Below, piece by piece: positions 59,330 to 64,000 of a DNA stretch of 64,000 nucleotides. The DNA is from an uncultured Eubacteriales bacterium (lineage in GTDB: Bacteria > Bacillota > Clostridia > Christensenellales > Borkfalkiaceae). A program made the translations under genes and the position numbers. The notes below the pieces were generated by a model. The model did not search any database. It was not told where the DNA came from and saw only the letters and a program-made list of their open reading frames with translations. Position 1 is the stretch's first letter. Each line of letters begins with the position of its first letter. The stretch lies in assembly GCA_900543915.1 (NCBI GenBank), contig UQTB01000008.1, positions 1 through 64,000 of the forward strand. Direction: 5' to 3'.

Positions 59330-59836
59330 ATGCCAAGAAAATTAGGAGTGAACAGCGCTCAGAGAAAGGCTATTTTGAGAAATCAGGCGTCCAACCTCTT
59401 GTGGTACGGCAGAATCGAAACGACGCTCGCGACCGCAAAGGAAGTGCGCTCTTATACCGAAAAGATCATCACCCTCGCCATGAATACCTATGAAGACACC
59501 GTCGAGGAGAAGATCACCACGAAGAACGCAAAGGGCAAGGACGTCACGAAGACGGTCATCAAGGACGGCGCGAAAAAGCTCGCCGCCAGAAGAAAGATCA
59601 TGACGCTGACGTACGACTTCCAGGAACAGAAGGGCTTTAAGGAAAGCAAGCCCGCGTTCAAGGCGAGGACCAAGGACATCAGGCACCCGCTGATGGAAAA
59701 GATCTTCAACGAAATCGCTCCCAAATATGCGGAGAGAAAGGAAGAAGTCGGCCAGGGCGGGGGATATACCCGCATTTACAAAATGGGGCCCCGCAAGGGC
59801 GACGCGGCGGAAGTTGCGATCATCGAATTGATTTAA
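59330..59836 (+). CDS. rplQ: 50S ribosomal protein L17 with internal insert
   Basis: L17 binds near the tunnel exit. The protein has 168 residues, longer than the 112-130 of many bacteria because of a charged insert (about 50-85, EEKITTKNAKGKDVTKTVIK) and a longer end, as seen in some Clostridia. The start RKLGVNSAQRKAILRNQASN and the end GGYTRIYKMGPRKGDAAEVA are conserved. It is the last gene of the operon; no ecfA, truA, rplM or rpsI follows. Confidence 0.97.
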   Translation: MPRKLGVNSAQRKAILRNQASNLLWYGRIETTLATAKEVRSYTEKIITLAMNTYEDTVEEKITTKNAKGKDVTKTVIKDGAKKLAARRKIMTLTYDFQEQKGFKESKPAFKARTKDIRHPLMEKIFNEIAPKYAERKEEVGQGGGYTRIYKMGPRKGDAAEVAIIELI

Positions 59837-59837
59837 C

Positions 59838-59867
59838 AAAAAACGGCATCCCGGATGCCGTTTTTTT
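59838..59867 (+). terminator. Terminator of the ribosomal protein operon
   Basis: AAACGGCATC and GATGCCGTTT form a strong stem with a tiny loop, flanked by A residues before and seven T residues after. Confidence 0.93.
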
Positions 59868-60212
59868 GATACAGCCGCATGCCGGGGCGTATTTCGGCTG
59901 CGTCAAATAAATGCTTTTTTCGTTTATAAAATCGGCGTCCTTTGCGGCGCTTTTATAGGGCTTCAATTCTGAAAGATATTCTGATGCCGGAGTCAAAAAA
60001 GCTTCGCACAATACTTGCTGAAAACAACGCATGACCTCTGAGAAAGTGCGCCGTTGCTTTTTTCTATCGGGAACGGATTGATCCAAAGTTTTATGAAATA
60101 AATTATAACGATAAACTTCAACTGACCGGGCAAAAGCAAAGATTCTTTCTTTCCTTGTTTCATCTTCACGGGGCTTATCGCTTTCAAGCAAAGGCGAAAA
60201 TTCCGGCGCGCG
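59868..60212. other. Intergenic region without a supported gene
   Basis: A minus-strand frame (TTG at 60191 down into the operon terminator) has plausible codon use for about 95 residues, but no ribosome site, no recognised domain and an end that runs through the terminator. I treat it as a possible decayed gene. Otherwise I see only AT-rich DNA. Confidence 0.4.
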
Positions 60213-60893
60213 TTATGGCGCTGCCGGGGGCTTTCCGAATACCGCTTCGGCGACGATCGGCGCAATGACCCGGTATCCCGCCGCGGTGCAGTGCAGCCCG
60301 TCCGTCGTATATTCCTCTTTCATCTGCCCGTCTTTGTCCTTGAGCGCCGCATGCACGTCGATGTAGGGAATCTCCTGTTCGGCGCATAGCGCGCGGAGCT
60401 TCTCGTTGAACGTGACGATCGCCTGATTCAGTTCCGCGTATTTGCCCGACACGGGGTAGAGGGACTGTACAAAGAGGGCTGTCTCCGGGAGCAGTGTTCC
60501 GATTTGTTTCAGCAGCGCCCGATAATCCGAAAAAAGCGCTTCTTCCGCCTTGCCGCCGATCAGATCGTTGATACCGATCAGAAGTACCAGTCTGCCCGGA
60601 TTCAGAGGCAGAACGGTGCTTTCCAGGCGTTCGTTTACGCCGGTGACCGTATCGCCGTTGATGCCGCGGTTATAAAGCGTGCCGCAGTCGGGATAACAGC
60701 GGTCCAGATGGCAGAGATCGGTAAGGCTGTCCCCCAGAAACGCCGTCTCTTTTTCGCGGCAGAAGTAATTTTCAATGCGGAAAAGGGCGATTTTCAGCGA
60801 GCGGTAACCGAGAAAGTACCACAGAAACATCGCCAGAACGAAGAGAATTAAGATAATCGGGAGGATCATCGCCGCCATACGTTTTTTTGTCAT
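60213..60893 (-). CDS. Membrane-anchored SGNH/GDSL hydrolase
   Basis: The protein has 226 residues with an N-terminal membrane helix (about 8-29). The hydrolase domain outside has FLGDSLTD (block I, catalytic Ser), the GVNERL helix, LLIGINDLIGG (block III) and DGLHCTAAGY (block V, Asp and His). It should act as an esterase or acyl hydrolase on a surface lipid or polysaccharide. It is divergent from an acyltransferase-3 gene, and the two could add and remove acyl groups on the same polymer; that link is inference. Confidence 0.88.
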   Translation of the reverse strand: MTKKRMAAMILPIILILFVLAMFLWYFLGYRSLKIALFRIENYFCREKETAFLGDSLTDLCHLDRCYPDCGTLYNRGINGDTVTGVNERLESTVLPLNPGRLVLLIGINDLIGGKAEEALFSDYRALLKQIGTLLPETALFVQSLYPVSGKYAELNQAIVTFNEKLRALCAEQEIPYIDVHAALKDKDGQMKEEYTTDGLHCTAAGYRVIAPIVAEAVFGKPPAAP

Positions 60894-60948
60894 GTTATCC
60901 TTTCTATCGGGTCGTTTTTGCCAACGGGAAGGGAATCGGCATTAGTAT

Positions 60949-60977
60949 TTGACAGTACCCGAAAAAAATGCTAAAAT
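60949..60977 (+). promoter_or_regulatory. Promoter of the acyltransferase gene
   Basis: TTGACA (60949-60954), a 17-base spacer and TAAAAT (60972-60977), with a GAGGGAGA ribosome site and ATG downstream. Confidence 0.8.
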
Positions 60978-61002
60978 AGGGAAAAACAGAGGGAGAGATA
61001 CC

Positions 61003-62043
61003 ATGGAGAAGAGGGAGTTCTTCGGGATACACGTCGTGAAAGCGACCGCCATTATTTTTGTCTTTTATTTTCACTTTTTTTATCGTACCGGCTACCACGA
61101 CGTTGAAATATTCGGCTGGAACCTCTATCTTCAGACGTTTTTCCGATGGCTTACGCACATCTGCGTGCCCCTGTTTTTTCTGGCGACCGGGTTCCTGCGC
61201 GCAGAGACGGGTTTTTCCAAAAAATATTACTGCGGCGTGTTCCGCATCATTTTCGTCTATCTTGCGATTTCGGTCATTACCGCCCTGCTGCGTTGGCTTT
61301 ACGTTGACCAGCTGGTCAACGACTTTTTCTCTAACGAGAAAAAGGATCATTTATTGGATCTGTGCCTGGGCATTTTCCGGTTTGATACCATCGGGTACGG
61401 CTGGTATGTGCCGGCATTCTGCGCGCTCTACCTCGGCATTCCCGTACTCAATCTGATCTGGAAAAAGCTGGCGCGCCCGCTCTTCCGCGCTCTGTTTGTC
61501 GGCTGGGTCGCGCTGTTTATGTGGCTGGATCTCTTCGACCTCTCCATGCATCTCTATCCGGTGCTGTTTTTTCTGCTCGGCAAGATAGTGCGGGAATACC
61601 GGCCGAAGGGCGGTTGGACCGCCTGGCTTTGGGCGGCGGCATTTTTGGCGCTGGAGCTGCTCGCAGCCGTATTTGTGACCAATTTTTATCCGTCTCATAT
61701 TTCATATTTCGACAATTACGGCAGCGTTCTGGCGGTCTGCTTTGCGACGAGCGTTTTCATCGGCCTCTATGATATCCGTGCGCCGAAAAGCCAGCTGTTG
61801 GTCAGAAGTGCGAAGCTGATCTCCTGCGCGACCTTTGAGATTTATCTGTTCGCATATCTGTTCGACTATACGCTTTACCCGCTGTTCGGCGGATGGATCC
61901 GCACGGTCACGCAGGAAACCGCCTTTATCTTTTTTCCGCTGGTGCCGCCCTTGAGTTTTCTCTGCGCGCTCGGCGCGGCGCTTCTGTTCCGCGCCCTCTC
62001 TCGCCTGTCGCGCAGGCCTTCCCGCCGTCTGAACTACGCGTGA
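61003..62043 (+). CDS. Acyltransferase-3 family membrane protein
   Basis: The protein has 346 residues with about ten membrane helices. The first helix, FFGIHVVKATAIIFVFYFHF, holds the His expected in acyltransferase-3 proteins. FRWLTHICVPLFFLATGF matches the second conserved segment. Such enzymes put O-acyl groups on extracytoplasmic sugars or wall polymers. The start at 61003 is chosen for its ribosome site and promoter spacing; an in-frame upstream codon overlaps the -35 element. Confidence 0.85.
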   Translation: MEKREFFGIHVVKATAIIFVFYFHFFYRTGYHDVEIFGWNLYLQTFFRWLTHICVPLFFLATGFLRAETGFSKKYYCGVFRIIFVYLAISVITALLRWLYVDQLVNDFFSNEKKDHLLDLCLGIFRFDTIGYGWYVPAFCALYLGIPVLNLIWKKLARPLFRALFVGWVALFMWLDLFDLSMHLYPVLFFLLGKIVREYRPKGGWTAWLWAAAFLALELLAAVFVTNFYPSHISYFDNYGSVLAVCFATSVFIGLYDIRAPKSQLLVRSAKLISCATFEIYLFAYLFDYTLYPLFGGWIRTVTQETAFIFFPLVPPLSFLCALGAALLFRALSRLSRRPSRRLNYA

Positions 62044-62082
62044 ACGCGGGAGGGGACAGCTCTTCTCTTTCCCATAAAATAT

Positions 62083-62107
62083 ATGCGCATCCGTCACGGA
62101 TGCGCAT
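62083..62107. terminator. Hairpin between convergent genes
   Basis: ATGCGCATCCGT pairs with ACGGATGCGCAT. On the minus strand an AT-rich tract follows, so it may terminate the small FakA-like gene; the plus side lacks a T-run. Confidence 0.6.
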
Positions 62108-62112
62108 GTCTG

Positions 62113-62364
62113 TTATCCCTGTTCGCCCTTTGCCTGGCGCTCCATGTTTTCGACGACGATATCGTAGATATCCCCCAATCCGGCGCAGTATTCCAGCACT
62201 TTCCACGGCTCGTTGGTGTGAAAGTGAATTTTGATGAGTTCGTCGTATCCGACTGCGAGCAGGCAGTCTCCCTCAAAATGTTCGTTAAAATAGCGGCTGA
62301 TTTCCTCCTCGTTGAGATGTTCTCCTTCGATGAGAAGCTGCGTGTCGAATTTGAAGTCCAGCAT
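62113..62364 (-). CDS. Stand-alone FakA/YloV-like middle-domain protein
   Basis: The protein has 83 residues. The sequence FDTQLLIEGEHLNEEEISRY, then GDCLLAVGYDELIKIHFHTN, EPWKVLEYCAGLGDIYDI and VENMERQ follows the pattern of a segment in fatty acid kinase FakA (YloV), where it reads like GDSLVVVGDDELVKVHVHTN and ends in NMREQ. FakA has an N-terminal kinase domain that is absent here. The His pair IHFHTN is kept; in the Staphylococcus enzyme this region takes part in the middle domain. The role of the isolated domain is unknown; a fatty-acid-binding-protein partner or regulator is possible. Confidence 0.75.
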   Translation of the reverse strand: MLDFKFDTQLLIEGEHLNEEEISRYFNEHFEGDCLLAVGYDELIKIHFHTNEPWKVLEYCAGLGDIYDIVVENMERQAKGEQG

Positions 62365-62427
62365 GTATACTCCTTATTTATTGGGGTGATTGATTTTGCG
62401 GACGGGCTGAGAGCCGCGCCGCCTCCC

Positions 62428-63468
62428 TCATTGATTTACGGTGACGGTCGCTTTTTTCAGATCGTACTGAAGGTATCCCTTCGTGATCGTGAGCGGGTTG
62501 ACAAACCGCACGAGGAAACAGCGGTTGTCCTCGCGCGTGTTTTCGTCCGATTTGATCTGGTAATAGCAGATCTTCGGGAAGCCGGTGTTGGCGGAGCCGT
62601 AGCGCTGAATGGAGAGCGCGTATGTCTGGACGGTCTCGTCCGCACCCGGCGCCGCGTCGTTATACGTCCAGCCCTTGGAAACGGGGGTGGTTTCTTTGAC
62701 GGAAACGGAGAGCGACATCAGTTCCATGGCGGAAGCGTCGAACACGTTATAATAGCCGGTGAACGAGTCGCTCAGCGACATGCCGCGCACGGCGAAGAGG
62801 AGCATTCCGTTGTCTAAGACGGCGCCTTCCTGATAGCTGAACTCCTTCACAAGGGTGTTTTCCGTCATGTGAAAGGCATCCATGGTGGCTTCGTCTTCCG
62901 CCGAAATCGTCAGTCTGACGGTACCGCCGCTGTATTTTGCCTCAGCGGTATAGCGGTATATGCTGTACTCCGCGCTGTAGGCGGAGGATTCCACTTCCTG
63001 CCGGGAATAGAAGGGCTGCAGATTGTGATTTTCGTCCAGGAAATACGACTCGGACACGATGACGTCGTCATGCGTTTTTTCCTCTGCGGCATCGCCTTTG
63101 GGAAGGAAGACGACGGGCACGTTAAGCTCGGTGCGCACGCGGTAAATGCGCGCGGAGGAGCCCTGCTCGCGGGGATCTTCCACGCCGGCGGGCAGGGAGG
63201 GAGAGGTTTCCATCGTCACCGTATAGGTGCCGGGGCCGTAGGTGATTTCGCAGTTTTCGTTTTCCGTGCCGCCGTATACGGAGCCGTTTTCAGAGGGGAA
63301 GCGGATGCTCTCCTTTTTGTGCGTGACGGTATATTCCAGAATTTCCGTCTGCTCCTGATAGCGCCCGTCCGCCGTCCAGTTTGCGGTGAACGAGTATTTC
63401 TGCGTGGACTGGCAGGCAGCCAGTAAAAACGCGAGAGATATTGCGAGAATCGAAAGAATCTTTTTCAT
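62428..63468 (-). CDS. Lipoprotein of unknown function
   Basis: The protein has 346 residues with signal peptide MKKILSILAISLAFLLAAC (Cys19). The mature part is beta-rich with many Thr, Tyr and Glu (YTVTHKKESIRFPSENGSVY, YGPGTYTVTMETSPSLPAG). I recognise no family or catalytic motif. It is expressed from a promoter that shares a palindrome with the divergent addB-like gene. Confidence 0.8.
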   Translation of the reverse strand: MKKILSILAISLAFLLAACQSTQKYSFTANWTADGRYQEQTEILEYTVTHKKESIRFPSENGSVYGGTENENCEITYGPGTYTVTMETSPSLPAGVEDPREQGSSARIYRVRTELNVPVVFLPKGDAAEEKTHDDVIVSESYFLDENHNLQPFYSRQEVESSAYSAEYSIYRYTAEAKYSGGTVRLTISAEDEATMDAFHMTENTLVKEFSYQEGAVLDNGMLLFAVRGMSLSDSFTGYYNVFDASAMELMSLSVSVKETTPVSKGWTYNDAAPGADETVQTYALSIQRYGSANTGFPKICYYQIKSDENTREDNRCFLVRFVNPLTITKGYLQYDLKKATVTVNQ

Positions 63469-63496
63469 GTTGTCTCCATAGTTGATTATACCAAGT

Positions 63497-63524
63497 ATTA
63501 TACCATATCCGAAAAAAATTGCAA
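63497..63524 (-). promoter_or_regulatory. Promoter of the lipoprotein gene
   Basis: On the minus strand TTGCAA (63519-63524), a 16-base spacer and TATAAT (63497-63502), ahead of the lipoprotein start. Confidence 0.7.
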
Positions 63525-63535
63525 AACATTTTGCA
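63520..63535. promoter_or_regulatory. Palindrome shared by two divergent promoters
   Basis: TGCAAAA, CA, TTTTGCA is a perfect inverted repeat. It overlaps the -35 elements of both divergent promoters, so one bound protein could control both genes. Confidence 0.5.
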
Positions 63536-63558
63536 TTCCTTTGGGAATATGTTACAAT
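63531..63558 (+). promoter_or_regulatory. Promoter of the addB-like gene
   Basis: TTGCAT (63531-63536), a 16-base spacer and TACAAT (63553-63558). The ATG at 63565 is at the expected transcription start, so a leaderless message is possible. Confidence 0.6.
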
Positions 63559-63564
63559 AAATAT

Positions 63565-64000
63565 ATGAAGGTTTCACTGACGATCTGCCGCTCCTATTCC
63601 GAATGCGCGGCTGCCGCAACCGAATATGCGGCGGGGCTTTCCGCCTCGCTCGACGCCTGTACGCTCGTCTTTTCGGAGGAAAAGATCACGCTGTGGCTGG
63701 AACGCGAGCTCTGCGAACGGCTGGGCGGCGCGTTCACCACGGACGTGCACTCTTTCCGCAAATATCTGTCCGAGCGCGGGCGGAAAGCGGCGCGGCTGTC
63801 CAAGCAGGGATCCGTCATGCTGGTCAGAAAACTCATCAACGGCCTCGAGCTGCCCTGCTTCCGCCGCAAGTCCGTTCATCTGGCGCCCGCGCTCTACGAG
63901 CTGATCGCGCAGCTGAAGAGCGCGCTGGTGACGCCGGACGATCTGGAGGAGGCATCCGAAGGGTGCGGGGGGATTCTGAAAAACAAGCTGGAAGACATTT
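63565..64000 (+). CDS. addB: AddB-like nuclease/helicase subunit, 3' end cut off
   Basis: The frame is open from the ATG at 63565 to the window edge (145 residues seen). It begins MKVSLTICRSYSECAAAATE, then LVFSEEKITLWLERELCERL and GGAFTTDVHSFRKYLSERG, then LSKQGSVMLVRKLI. This is the pattern at the start of AddB, the Chi-recognising subunit of the AddAB recombination-repair nuclease in Firmicutes. The helicase-like and nuclease parts lie outside the window. There is no ribosome site in front of the ATG. Confidence 0.75.
   Translation, partial: MKVSLTICRSYSECAAAATEYAAGLSASLDACTLVFSEEKITLWLERELCERLGGAFTTDVHSFRKYLSERGRKAARLSKQGSVMLVRKLINGLELPCFRRKSVHLAPALYELIAQLKSALVTPDDLEEASEGCGGILKNKLEDI

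Noticed and set aside
59820..60191. Minus-strand frame of 123 codons after the ribosomal operon
   Set aside because: The codon use is acceptable, but there is no ribosome site or domain and it runs through the operon terminator; at best it is a decayed gene.
1..64000. CRISPR arrays, rRNA genes, intact insertion sequences or prophage genes
   Set aside because: I looked for regular direct repeats with spacers, rRNA sequence, transposase and integrase motifs, and found none in the window.

Overview
The window reads as one chromosomal stretch of an uncultured, GC-rich member of the Clostridia. The signs are a Firmicutes-type S10-spc-alpha ribosomal operon (secY-adk-map-infA-rpmJ-rpsM-rpsK-rpsD-rpoA-rplQ), rpsD kept inside that operon as in Clostridia, zinc-type S14 and S4, a four-cysteine adenylate kinase, strong Shine-Dalgarno sequences, near-consensus sigma-A promoters with 16-17 bp spacers, and a monoderm-style set of lipoproteins. 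A gut Christensenellales-like lineage is my guess and is not proven by the sequence.

Layout. 1-1150: the 3' part of a pilin-like gene. 1210-6800 (minus strand): a phosphate operon in the order pstS, a fused pstC-pstA, pstB, response regulator and sensor kinase. It has no phoU and is preceded by an 11-bp-phased array of TTACAA elements. 6912-9412 (minus): a MacB/FtsX-type ABC exporter. 9654-10571 (minus): a lipoprotein phosphoesterase, divergent from the next block. 11033-30800 (plus): a 20-kb glycan-use cluster holding two paralogous TIM-barrel-like lipoproteins, a sugar-binding protein with two permeases but no ATPase, two large surface proteins sharing an unusual GCGSS C-terminal tail, two paralogous metallophosphoesterases (one exported, one cytosolic), a ROK regulator, a DUF4838 protein, a GH78 rhamnosidase-like protein and a sialate O-acetylesterase-like protein. 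The simplest model is capture and trimming of a decorated glycan outside the cell, import, then removal of rhamnose, acetyl and possibly phosphate groups inside.

31295-33292 holds a small HTH protein with a partner, and two membrane proteins. 33494-41031 is an RHS polymorphic-toxin locus: a 1587-residue RHS protein whose C-terminal tip is AT-rich, a membrane protein directly behind it (candidate immunity), a decayed second RHS tail, a lipoprotein (candidate second immunity), a frameshifted remnant and a two-repeat protein. The AT-rich island ends at a tRNA-Gly(CCC) gene. 41354-43761 encodes an SPFH/zinc-ribbon protein, a DUF1858 protein and a zinc-ribbon membrane protein.

43843-59867 is the ribosomal protein operon, from its promoter and an attenuator-like leader to a terminator after rplQ. 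60213-64000 holds an SGNH hydrolase, an acyltransferase-3 membrane protein, a stand-alone FakA-like domain protein, a lipoprotein and the start of an addB-like gene, the last two divergent from a shared palindromic promoter region.

Points most worth a second look are the GCGSS C-terminal tails, the E167 lipoprotein family, the RHS tip with its displaced older tail, the S10-operon leader and the Pho-box array.
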